Below, piece after piece: positions 27,359 through 35,706 of a DNA stretch of 64,000 bases. Origin of the DNA: Granulicella sp. L56. Its GTDB lineage: Bacteria; Acidobacteriota; Terriglobia; Terriglobales; Acidobacteriaceae. Under the pieces are notes generated by a model that saw only the letters and a list, made by a program, of their open reading frames with translations, searched no databases and was not told the DNA's origin. Position 1 is the first letter of the stretch. Every line of letters begins with the position of its first letter. The DNA is taken from positions 1,198,438-1,262,437 of the forward strand of contig NZ_LMUS01000006.1 in NCBI RefSeq assembly GCF_009765835.1, given 5' to 3'. The position numbers and the translations under genes were made by a program.

Positions 27359-28516
27359 TTAAAGCACCAGCTTGGCAATCGTAGCTAACTGCATAAACGA
27401 AGTCCCCTCATAGATCTTGCCGATCTTCGCATCGCGATAGAGCTTCTCCACGGGATAGTCCTTCACAAATCCAGCCCCGCCGAAGACCTCCACCGCAAGA
27501 CTCGCCACCCGCTCCGCCACCTGCGAGGCGAAGTACTTGCACATCGCGGCCTCTTTCAAAAAGTCCTCACCGGCGTCCTTCAGCCTCGCAGCGTTGTAGA
27601 CCAGCAGCCGTGCTGCTTCGATCTCCGTCGCCATCTCCGCCAGTTGAAACTGCATCGCCTGAAACTCCACCAGCGCCTTGCCAAACTGCTTGCGTTCTTT
27701 CGCCCACCTCGCCGCATGGCCCCACGCCCCTGAAGCCAGCCCCAGCATCTGTGCGCCGATCCCTATTCGGCCTTCATTCAGCGTCTCGATGGCAATCTTG
27801 TAGCCTTTGCCGACCTCACCCAACACCTGATTGGCAGGCACTACGCAATCCCGAAAGACTAGCTCGCATGTACTCGAAGCGCGAATCCCCAGCTTGTCTT
27901 CTTTTTTGCCCAACGAAAATCCGGCTGCACCCTTCTCCACCACGAACGCCGTAATTCCCTTGTACCCCGCCGAAGGATCAACGGTAGCAAAGACGACAAA
28001 CAGCCCCGCCTCCTTCGCATTCGTAATCCAGAGCTTCTGCCCGTTCAGAACATAGTCGTCCCCACGCCGAACCGCCCGCGTCTGCAATGCAAAAGCATCG
28101 GACCCCGACGCGGCCTCGCTCAACGCGTAAGCACCCACCGTGTCCGCAGCCAGCCGCGGCAGCCACCGCTGCTTCTGTTCTTCAGTCGCCCACCGCACCA
28201 GCGCGTTCACGCAAAGCGTATTCTGCACATCGACCAGCACCCCCACCGCCGGGTCGACTGCCGAAATCTCCTCCACAGCCAGGATCGCCTCGAAGAAGCT
28301 GCCGTCCGCCCCACCGTAGGCCTCCGGAACGGCAATGCCCATTAGGCCCAGCTCAAACAGTTGACGAACTACCCCGGCGTCCATCTGCTGCGCCTCATCC
28401 ATGCTTCGCACCAGCGGAGAAATCTCCTCCGCGGCAAACCTCCGCACCGTAGTGCGAAACATCTGCTCATCTTCGCTCAACTGCGTCAACGGAATAGCGC
28501 TTCGCTGCTCACCCAT
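27359..28516 (-). CDS. Acyl-CoA dehydrogenase
   Basis: A 385-residue FAD flavoprotein of the short/branched-chain acyl-CoA dehydrogenase type, catalysing the first oxidation of beta-oxidation or branched amino-acid breakdown. Visible signatures are YALSEAASGSDAF, WITNAKEAGLF and GIRASSTCELVF in the middle domain, ERKQFGKAL, VFGGAGFVKDYPVEKLYRD, and the catalytic Glu in KIYEGTSFMQL near the C-terminus. The length matches the family. The ATG at 28516 is the first in frame. It is 74 bases downstream of the MerR-TPR gene, with which it may be cotranscribed. Confidence 0.96.
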   Translation of the reverse strand: MGEQRSAIPLTQLSEDEQMFRTTVRRFAAEEISPLVRSMDEAQQMDAGVVRQLFELGLMGIAVPEAYGGADGSFFEAILAVEEISAVDPAVGVLVDVQNTLCVNALVRWATEEQKQRWLPRLAADTVGAYALSEAASGSDAFALQTRAVRRGDDYVLNGQKLWITNAKEAGLFVVFATVDPSAGYKGITAFVVEKGAAGFSLGKKEDKLGIRASSTCELVFRDCVVPANQVLGEVGKGYKIAIETLNEGRIGIGAQMLGLASGAWGHAARWAKERKQFGKALVEFQAMQFQLAEMATEIEAARLLVYNAARLKDAGEDFLKEAAMCKYFASQVAERVASLAVEVFGGAGFVKDYPVEKLYRDAKIGKIYEGTSFMQLATIAKLVL

Positions 28517-28590
28517 CGGCTCACCTCATTTAAAGAGGTTACGCGCACCCAAAGACAGCATCGGCTGCAAACCACAATTGACGATGGGAT

Positions 28591-29598
28591 CTAGCCCGCC
28601 ACCTTCACCAGCCGTCCACCCCGACTCACAATGGAGAGTTTTTCTGCGTTCAGAATCTTCCGCGCCTGGTCCTTCGCATGGCTCGACCACGGCCCCGTCG
28701 GGTCCAGCCGCACATAGGCCAGCCAGTGACGCAGAGCTCTGCGCCGCTCCCCCTGCCGCTCGTATGAAAGTGCAAGGTTGTAGTGCGCATCGGCATAGTG
28801 GGGCACCAGCGTCACTGCCTTCTGATAGGCCGCCGTAGCCTGGCCCAACTGCTGCAACTCGTCCAGAACGTTGCCCAGGTCGAAGAATGCCAGCGCATAG
28901 TCCGGGTCTGCCAGCGTCGCCCGACGATAAAAGCTCTCCGCCAGCTCATACTCGCGCAGGTTGTAGTGAATCGTCCCCAGATTGATCAGCGCCGGTGCAT
29001 GTTCCGGCCGCAGCGCCAGAATCGCCTTATAGATTTCGATTGCCGACGGAATCGTCGCCGGATTCTCCTCCAGCTTCACCGCCCGCAGAAACATATCCTG
29101 TAGCTCGGCAGCCTGTCGCGCAGGGTCATGCCCTCCGGCCCGCACCACGCTTAGCTGCCGCGTGCCGGTCGTGTCGAAGTCGAAGGCAAGCTGCTGCGTC
29201 AGCGGATCGAGTAGGGCGCCACCATGCCGAAACGCCAGTCGCGATCCTCGCCTCACCGCGCTCGCCTCCATCAGCGGGTTCCGCATCCCGCCCACGCGCT
29301 GCATCGCATCCACCGATGCCCGAATGCTCTTGGCCGAGATGCGCGTCGTCGCCTGCAGATCGCGCAGCGTGCGCAGCCTGCCCAGCTCTTCAAAACTGTA
29401 ATGTTCGTTGGGGGAAATCAGTCCCGCTCGCTCCCACGCCACTAACTGGCGCGCATGCAAGTGCAGGATTCGTAAAACGTCTTGACGGCAATATCGGGTC
29501 ACGTCGATGTCTCTGTTGCCCCGTCCGGAGATCCGGTCCAGCAAAACTCTTGTTGCAGTATGCCGTCCAAACCTGCACCAATCAAGCCCCTTTCGCAT
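28591..29598 (-). CDS. MerR-like DNA-binding protein with C-terminal TPR domain
   Basis: Up to 335 residues. A MerR-type helix-turn-helix is visible in QDVLRILHLHARQLVAWERA and EHYSFEELGRLRTLRDL. After a linker come at least three TPR units, for example ALINLGTIHYNLREYELAES and ALAFFDLGNVLDELQQLGQA. The N-terminal start is uncertain. The ATG at 29598 has no good Shine-Dalgarno, and a GTG at 29502 would start just before the helix-turn-helix. The open frame upstream to 29691 contains a REP-like repeat and is not used. The fusion suggests a regulator controlled through protein contacts rather than a small effector. The acyl-CoA dehydrogenase gene follows. Confidence 0.82.
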   Translation of the reverse strand: MRKGLDWCRFGRHTATRVLLDRISGRGNRDIDVTRYCRQDVLRILHLHARQLVAWERAGLISPNEHYSFEELGRLRTLRDLQATTRISAKSIRASVDAMQRVGGMRNPLMEASAVRRGSRLAFRHGGALLDPLTQQLAFDFDTTGTRQLSVVRAGGHDPARQAAELQDMFLRAVKLEENPATIPSAIEIYKAILALRPEHAPALINLGTIHYNLREYELAESFYRRATLADPDYALAFFDLGNVLDELQQLGQATAAYQKAVTLVPHYADAHYNLALSYERQGERRRALRHWLAYVRLDPTGPWSSHAKDQARKILNAEKLSIVSRGGRLVKVAG

Positions 29599-29651
29599 AA
29601 GCCAGTCAAATAACAGTGGATATCGTGTACCAAATCGGGTTCCAAGGCCAA

Positions 29652-29685
29652 AGGGTACCCCATGTCCGGACTCTCGGACATAGGA
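29652..29685. repeat. REP-like element, copy 2
   Basis: CATGTCCG/CGGACAT arms around GACTCT in the context AGGGTACC. It is very similar in layout to 27212-27250, with compensating changes in the arms. Confidence 0.65.
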
Positions 29686-29718
29686 ATGCAACCCTTGCTT
29701 TCACCGCAGCCCTCATTT

Positions 29719-31821
29719 TCAGCCTGCCAAAGTGAAGCGATACATCCAGTCTCCGCCAGCCCACTGCGGATAGTTCGTGCCCCACGCATTGTTGAATAGG
29801 TTCACATGCACGCCCTGTCCTAGATCGGGCAGCTCCTCGCTGAAGTTCAGCGGCGACCTCGCGCCCAGAGCCACCACCGGAGCATCGAGCGTTGTAATCG
29901 TCAGTCGGTCGCGCCCATCTCCGCAGGCAAACTTCGACGTCACTGCGTGCATCCTGCGACCACCGCCGCGCACCACATCGTCCGCCGCGACCTCCTGATT
30001 CACCTTCTCGAAGCTCCACTTCGGACTGCCCGCCGTCTCCGGCATAAACGTCAGCCACATCGACTCCGGCATACGGTTCGGGGCCTTACCCATCGCATAA
30101 AACGTAAGCTGCACCACAGCCTCGGCCTTTGGAAAGACCAGCTCCAGATACATCGACCCCGGCCATGCCACCAGACCGTGCTGCTCACTCGCCGCATCGT
30201 CCACAGCAAGCTGCGCCAACACTCGATGATGTTCCGGGTGCTCCTCCACCCACATCTGCTTCAGCACAGGATGCCACTCGCGCGACTCCGCATGGAAACG
30301 CTCGATGTTCGGCTTGCCAAAGTCCTGCGGCGCCCACCACTGCTTGCTCCGCACATACGCCGCCAGGAATGCGGTGTAGTCTGCCTGCGAAAGCGTCTGG
30401 TAAGTAAACAGCGCCAGCGGATGCTTCGCCGATGCCCATGCCTTCTTCGTCTGCCGATTCACCAGTTTTGCAATCGAGCCCGTAGGCGGATCGAGCATCA
30501 ACTCAAAATGCTCTGTGCGAATCTCCTTCTTCGCATCGTGCACCTGCATTCCGGAGTGGTCCGGTGCCACGACACGTAGCGTCTCCAGCCGCGCCTTCGC
30601 CTCGTTCTGTAGCCCCTCCGGCATATTCGCCACGCCCGCGTCGATGTCGTCGCGCTTCTCCTTCCAGCTCCGCTCCATCGTCTGGTAGCCGGGCTTATGA
30701 ATGTACTCCGCCAGCTCCTTCGGCGAGTAATGATCGTGGTCGATGTAGCGCTTCGTGTCCGTCCCCCAGGTATGCTCTACTGCCAGCACCAGCCGCAGCA
30801 GCAGTTGCCGGTCCGTCGCATCTCCCACACTCATCCGCTTGCCCGCCAGCCACTCGCCGCGCAGCCGTGCCATCTCGCGGTATCGCGCAATCTTCGGCGG
30901 ATCGCTCGGCGCTCCATAGATCCAGGTATCGCCGATCTCTTCCGTCACCACGGGCAGCGTCGCACGAGCCCCTTCCATCGCCGTCGCCACATCGCTCAAG
31001 CTCCCCGCAACAATCTTCGCATTAGGAAACTGCCGTCGAAGCCCGGCATAAATGTCGTCGATCTCCTTCGTCGTATGTGGCCCGGAGTTATCACTCCTCA
31101 CCATCACCGACACCGCTAGATCCGAGCCCGGCACCCGCACCACGCTTCCATAATCGTGCCGGTGATACAGCACTGCAATCTCGGCTCCCTCGGGTTCCTT
31201 CCACAAAAAAACATCGGGGACCTCCGGCGGCGTACTCGCCGGGTTCACCCCGATATCCAGCAGCCGCACTCCACCGGCAGCCAGCGGAGCGACAATCCCC
31301 CGCGAATGGCATGGAACATCCGTCATCTTGCCGGCGGTCGTCGTATGCCCAAAGCGCTTGTCGAGCGCCGTCGAAAGGCCGAGGCAACCCTCAATCGTCG
31401 AGCGGTCAAGCATCTCCGTCTGCCAACTGAACGGCAGCGAGTGCCACGCGATATCGCCCTGCGCAATCGCCTGCTCCATCCTCCGCCGTTCGTCGCTGCT
31501 CGCCTGCTCCAGATACTCGTAGAGCAGCCACGATCCGGTCGTCCACACGTAGCGGTCGTGCCCGGCCTCTCTGCGTTCGGCCGCCAGCGCCATCGCCTGC
31601 GGATAGTACTGTTTGAAGTACTTCTGCATCACGTTCGCCTGCGTATCGGTAAAGCCGATATCGAGATGGCACTTGAACACCGCAACTACGCGCTTTACAT
31701 CTTCCTGAACGGCTGGGGCCACCACACCCTGCTGCGCCCTGGCGACCCTTTGCCACGGGGAAAGCGCAGCCGAAGCCGCAGCGGTCAACGCCGCGGATTT
31801 GAGAAACTCTCGTCGCTTCAT
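29719..31821 (-). CDS. Tat-exported DUF5054/GH38-like glycosidase
   Basis: About 700 residues from the ATG at 31821, with GGAGG nine bases upstream. The start at 31839 would swallow this site. The N-terminus MKRREFLKSAALTAAASAAL is a twin-arginine signal. Residues near 45 read KCHLDIGFTDTQANV and later there are MTDVPCHSRG and AVEHTWGTD. These three segments align with the upstream GH38-type protein (HHDLGYTD, ISDVPGYTW, EHTWGAW), so both probably share the GH38 fold with a metal-binding His/Asp and a nucleophile Asp in TDVP. I recognise the family as DUF5054. Activity on alpha-mannosides or related sugars is inferred. The genes are in tandem, 60 bases apart, and probably one operon. Confidence 0.85.
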   Translation of the reverse strand: MKRREFLKSAALTAAASAALSPWQRVARAQQGVVAPAVQEDVKRVVAVFKCHLDIGFTDTQANVMQKYFKQYYPQAMALAAERREAGHDRYVWTTGSWLLYEYLEQASSDERRRMEQAIAQGDIAWHSLPFSWQTEMLDRSTIEGCLGLSTALDKRFGHTTTAGKMTDVPCHSRGIVAPLAAGGVRLLDIGVNPASTPPEVPDVFLWKEPEGAEIAVLYHRHDYGSVVRVPGSDLAVSVMVRSDNSGPHTTKEIDDIYAGLRRQFPNAKIVAGSLSDVATAMEGARATLPVVTEEIGDTWIYGAPSDPPKIARYREMARLRGEWLAGKRMSVGDATDRQLLLRLVLAVEHTWGTDTKRYIDHDHYSPKELAEYIHKPGYQTMERSWKEKRDDIDAGVANMPEGLQNEAKARLETLRVVAPDHSGMQVHDAKKEIRTEHFELMLDPPTGSIAKLVNRQTKKAWASAKHPLALFTYQTLSQADYTAFLAAYVRSKQWWAPQDFGKPNIERFHAESREWHPVLKQMWVEEHPEHHRVLAQLAVDDAASEQHGLVAWPGSMYLELVFPKAEAVVQLTFYAMGKAPNRMPESMWLTFMPETAGSPKWSFEKVNQEVAADDVVRGGGRRMHAVTSKFACGDGRDRLTITTLDAPVVALGARSPLNFSEELPDLGQGVHVNLFNNAWGTNYPQWAGGDWMYRFTLAG

Positions 31822-31881
31822 CACTCCTCCATCCTTCATTGGTGAATCGAATAATCCTTCGTCCCAATCAGCGAAGCAAAC

Positions 31882-34776
31882 TCAAGCATGATCGGCGCGC
31901 AGAGTAACAAGGTCCCACCCCGCAACCGTCACCTCATGCTGCACACGATTCACCCGTTGCTCACTCAGGTCACTGATCCAAAGCTGCGGAGCCATCGGGG
32001 CAGCCCACGTCAACTTCGCCCGCTTCTCTTCGCCAGAAGCGCCGAACAACCGAATCACCGTTCCAGCGCCATCGTCGCTCGTCTTCAATGCCAGCGCGAG
32101 CACATCCTGCGGCTCAAGCCGCAGCAGCGCAGGTTTCACCGCACCAGCACTCGCCACCGTCGTCACCAGCGGCTGTGAGAGTCCAATCGCGAACCGGCTC
32201 GCGGCCGCCGCGTCGTACCCGGCATGAGGCCGCAATGCATAGCGAAACTCGACCACGCCTTCCTGATACGCCCGATAGTTCGTTCCCCAATGATTGTTCA
32301 TCGCCCACGAATAAAACTTCTGCGTCGGTGCAATGTTTTTACGCCACAGCTTCGGGTCACGCTGCGATCCCAGCATGTTTGCCGAGATCTCGCCCACCTC
32401 CACCAGAGGCGCATCCAGCGTCACCCAGGTCACACCATGCTCCGCATTCGATACATCGATCCAACGCCCTACCGGAAGCCAGTTCTTGCACGCTCCCGGA
32501 AGCTGGTCGATCTCCGGCCTCATCATCCCCAGCGGAATATCCATCCGCATCGCACCATCGCGTACGGCAAATGGAAACGTGAACTGCACGCTCTCCTTCG
32601 CCTCCCGCTGCGCGAAGTCATCTCCCGGTCCACCTTTGCCGGGATGAGGATTCAACGGCGCACGTTTCTTGTCGACAACATTCGTCAACTCGACATGCTC
32701 CTCCCCCGCGACCAGCCGAACCCTGCGCACCAGGCTATTGCATCCCGGCGCAGATGATTCGACGCGCACCGAAACCACCAGCGGCCCCGCCTCTTCGACA
32801 TGGATCGTAGCCGTCCCGCTCTGCTGCACCTTCGATACATCGCTCCCTTCGAGGAAGAGATACTCATTCACCGCTTGCCCCTGGCTACGATCGATCAAAT
32901 TCTCCGTCTTGCCGTGCAGTGACATCTCCACCAGATCGCCGGTCGCCGCATCGATCTTCACCCGCACCATCCCATTTTCGAGCAGGCCGTCCTTGAACGT
33001 CACATGCTTCGCGGGAGCCAATGCCTTCGCCCGCGAAAGATGAAACCTCGCGCTGCCAAACGCCGGAACATCATGCGCCAGAAACGCCAGCTCTCCCGTA
33101 GACAATCTCTGTGACGGCATAGAAGCGCCGTGCTCCGTCTTTACATGGTCTCCTGTGGAGGACATGGCAGCCGATAGCACCACCAGTTCGCTCCGAGGCC
33201 ACGAAGTCGAATTATGCACATCAATCGCCGCAGCATCCGCGCCTGCACCCGCAGACTTCAGTGCCTCATCCAGCAGCGACTTCGATATACTCTCCGCATC
33301 CACCGCGAACTGCCGCTTCACGTCCCACTGCTTTTTGGTAAAGTCGCTCTCCGAATCCGACACGCTGCACCACGCTCCCCACGTGTGCTCGGAGTACAAC
33401 AGAATATTCCGCCACGCCTCATTCACCTTCGCCGTGCTCAGGGCCGCAGGCGAGAACATCGCGCCTAGCGCCTCCGCCTGAGTCAGCCGGTCCGCCGCCA
33501 CGCGATTCAGCTTCGTCTCCAGCGCCGACGATCCCGCACCATCCTCCCAATACGGCGTCAGGTCTCCATGCATCTCCGGCACCTCGCTGCCATGCCGCTT
33601 CTCAAACGCGGAGAACGCCTCACTCGTCGACGAGATATGAAACTTCGGCCACTCATACTCCTCGTTCCATCCTTTAATAAACTTGCTCAGCTCCGGATCG
33701 GGCACCGCATTGTCTCCATGTCCCGACCAGCGAATATAAGAGATGTCATATTTAAATCCAGCCGTATCCAGGCGATCCTGATACTTGCCCACCCACTCCG
33801 GACTCAACTTCATCACATGCGACATCGCATAGCCCGTCCACGGAATCCACACCAACACCTTCTCCTTGCCTGAAGGCGAAAACGCCCAGAACGGCTTGTC
33901 CTGCCACTGCTCCATCAGGCTTCCAATGCGGTCGAAGAAATTCGGCGCAGCAGAAAAATACCGTATGCCCGCCTGCGCCATCGCCGTCACCGTGCCCCAC
34001 GTATACCCCGGCACATCGCTGATCATCGCCGAGTCCACACGCACGCCGCACGTCTTTCCCAACTCCGTCCCATACCGGAATAGCTGCATCAGCTCTTCAG
34101 GACGACACAGCCCCGTCAGCTCATTCGCATACATTCCATTGATGGCCACCCACCCCTTCTTCACCGCTTCGACAAACGCATCTCTCTCCACCTGCGGCCT
34201 ACGCCGCATAAACAGATCAGCCCCCCACAACACTTCGAGATTCCACACAAACCGCGAGCCCTCCGGATACCCCGCCGTCTTCTTCGCCAGCTCCATTCCC
34301 AGCGTGATGTTCTGCATCTGCTTCTCTTCCACATTTGCCTGCAGGTCCGTATACCCAAGATCGTGATGCGAGTGCGGCAGCACATAGACCAGCACCTTGC
34401 GAACCGGCTGCAGCTTCATCACCGCAGAGCTTGTGTTCTCTCCCACCTTCACCGTGACCGAACCATCGCGTGCCTCCGTCACCGCATCAATCAGTACGTT
34501 GAAGGTGCGCTGTCCCGAAGCGAGCGTCCTCCTGTCGATCTCCCTGCCATCGAGCGTCGTCACCACCGCAGCATCCGCGCCCGCATTTTGCACGGAGATC
34601 TGAATGGGCTGCATCAGCTTGCCGTCTTTCCTCACCAGGCCACGAATCGCCATCGCCATCGGAGGCGCAGCCACAGGTTTATCGCCATCCAGTGCAAACG
34701 CCGACAAGGCAGGCGTGGTACACAACGCTCCACCAGCCACAATCGAAAGACCCTTTAATACGTCCCGTCGCTTCAT
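31882..34776 (-). CDS. Tat-exported GH38-type alpha-mannosidase-like enzyme
   Basis: About 964 residues from the ATG at 34776. Twin-arginine signal MKRRDVLKGLSIVAGGAL. After a beta-sandwich preface, the catalytic barrel begins near residue 138 with VLPHSHHDLGYTD, matching the metal-binding HxD site of GH38. The predicted nucleophile is the Asp in AMISDVPGYTWG. EHTWGAWCSVSDSESDF and a long C-terminal beta domain complete the protein. GH38 enzymes cleave alpha-mannosides with Zn or Ca. This divergent exported form could act on another alpha-linked sugar. It is upstream of the DUF5054 paralog on the same strand. Confidence 0.87.
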   Translation of the reverse strand: MKRRDVLKGLSIVAGGALCTTPALSAFALDGDKPVAAPPMAMAIRGLVRKDGKLMQPIQISVQNAGADAAVVTTLDGREIDRRTLASGQRTFNVLIDAVTEARDGSVTVKVGENTSSAVMKLQPVRKVLVYVLPHSHHDLGYTDLQANVEEKQMQNITLGMELAKKTAGYPEGSRFVWNLEVLWGADLFMRRRPQVERDAFVEAVKKGWVAINGMYANELTGLCRPEELMQLFRYGTELGKTCGVRVDSAMISDVPGYTWGTVTAMAQAGIRYFSAAPNFFDRIGSLMEQWQDKPFWAFSPSGKEKVLVWIPWTGYAMSHVMKLSPEWVGKYQDRLDTAGFKYDISYIRWSGHGDNAVPDPELSKFIKGWNEEYEWPKFHISSTSEAFSAFEKRHGSEVPEMHGDLTPYWEDGAGSSALETKLNRVAADRLTQAEALGAMFSPAALSTAKVNEAWRNILLYSEHTWGAWCSVSDSESDFTKKQWDVKRQFAVDAESISKSLLDEALKSAGAGADAAAIDVHNSTSWPRSELVVLSAAMSSTGDHVKTEHGASMPSQRLSTGELAFLAHDVPAFGSARFHLSRAKALAPAKHVTFKDGLLENGMVRVKIDAATGDLVEMSLHGKTENLIDRSQGQAVNEYLFLEGSDVSKVQQSGTATIHVEEAGPLVVSVRVESSAPGCNSLVRRVRLVAGEEHVELTNVVDKKRAPLNPHPGKGGPGDDFAQREAKESVQFTFPFAVRDGAMRMDIPLGMMRPEIDQLPGACKNWLPVGRWIDVSNAEHGVTWVTLDAPLVEVGEISANMLGSQRDPKLWRKNIAPTQKFYSWAMNNHWGTNYRAYQEGVVEFRYALRPHAGYDAAAASRFAIGLSQPLVTTVASAGAVKPALLRLEPQDVLALALKTSDDGAGTVIRLFGASGEEKRAKLTWAAPMAPQLWISDLSEQRVNRVQHEVTVAGWDLVTLRADHA

Positions 34777-34860
34777 CCTGAGATACTCCGTTCTCTCCTG
34801 CAAAAGTCAATTATCGCCGGCAAGCGTCCTTCGGACAGAAACAAGTGAGTCCGGACAACA

Positions 34861-34889
34861 CAAAGCGGCGGAGCTTTATGCCCCGCCGC
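34861..34889 (-). terminator. Rho-independent terminator of the Gly-rich protein gene
   Basis: A 10-bp stem with one G-U pair (34865-34874 with 34880-34889) around a 5-base loop is followed on the minus strand by TTTGTGTT. It is 37 bases past the stop at 34927. Confidence 0.75.
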
Positions 34890-34926
34890 CCTTGTACTAT
34901 GTGCTGCCGGATTCGGCAACTATCGG

Positions 34927-35478
34927 CTAACGATGTCCGCCATTGTTTCCACCAGGACGACCACCACCAGCATGGCCCCCACCGGGACGACCTCCGCCGC
35001 CGGGACGACCGCCGCCGCCGTGCGGTGCTCCATTGGGTCGTCCGCCGCCAGCATGTCCGCCACCACGATTTGGTGCCCGTGGGGCAACGTGTCCACGATT
35101 GCCGCGATACCCAGGATTACCCCGATAGCCAGGCCTGCCGGCATAGTGACCGCCTCTTCCATTGCCGTAATATCTTCCTCCACGGCCGCCTGCAAAACGA
35201 TGATTACCCCAACCGTTCCGATAGCCCCACTGATACCAAGGCCCCACACCTAAAAAGATGCCGTTATAGAAATAGCCGGGCCCGTAAAAGCCACCAGGCG
35301 CACAGGAGTAGGGAGCATAGTCATAGTAGCCATAGGGACAAACCGGCGGTGGGCCGCCGCCTATGCCGATACCGATGGAGACTTGAGCGTTGGCCGTCGG
35401 CATCAGGCCCACGGGCGCAAGCAAAGTTACACTCGCGACTAACGTTGCACTACAAAGAAGAGCTTTGAGTCTGCGCAT
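34927..35478 (-). CDS. Secreted glycine/proline-rich protein of unknown function
   Basis: 183 residues. A clear signal peptide (MRRLKALLCSATLVASVTLL, cleaved near NAQ) is followed by a Gly/Ile/Pro segment, an aromatic Tyr-Gly stretch (YGYYDYAPYSC, YNGIFLGVGPWYQWG) and a C-terminal low-complexity tail of GGGRP/GGHAGG repeats. There is no enzyme motif. Similar Gly-rich exported proteins are common in Acidobacteria, and they may associate with the envelope or matrix. Two Cys residues (CPYGYYDYAPYSC) could form a disulfide. It has its own terminator and is not obviously part of the GH38 operon. The 228 bases upstream (35479-35706) hold no gene and presumably its promoter. Confidence 0.8.
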   Translation of the reverse strand: MRRLKALLCSATLVASVTLLAPVGLMPTANAQVSIGIGIGGGPPPVCPYGYYDYAPYSCAPGGFYGPGYFYNGIFLGVGPWYQWGYRNGWGNHRFAGGRGGRYYGNGRGGHYAGRPGYRGNPGYRGNRGHVAPRAPNRGGGHAGGGRPNGAPHGGGGRPGGGGRPGGGHAGGGRPGGNNGGHR

Positions 35479-35706
35479 GATGAATGCCTTTAAAGTGCCT
35501 GCGGTTCGTGAAATTGCATACGCTGCTAACTATGACCATCAAGGACTTAGAAGCAAACGTAGAAGGAATGGTTACTTCGCCAAGCCAGAAACCTCGCAAT
35601 AACTGTAAAGGGAAAAGATTACTACGTGCCCATCCTAAAGGAAAAATAAAAAAATGCCCTCATCACCAAATGGGACTGGCAATCACGCTGAGCGCCCCCT
35701 CACTAT

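Noticed and set aside
34943..35128. Proline-rich plus-strand frame opposite the Gly-rich gene
   Set aside because: It is the mirror image of the glycine repeats on the real coding strand.
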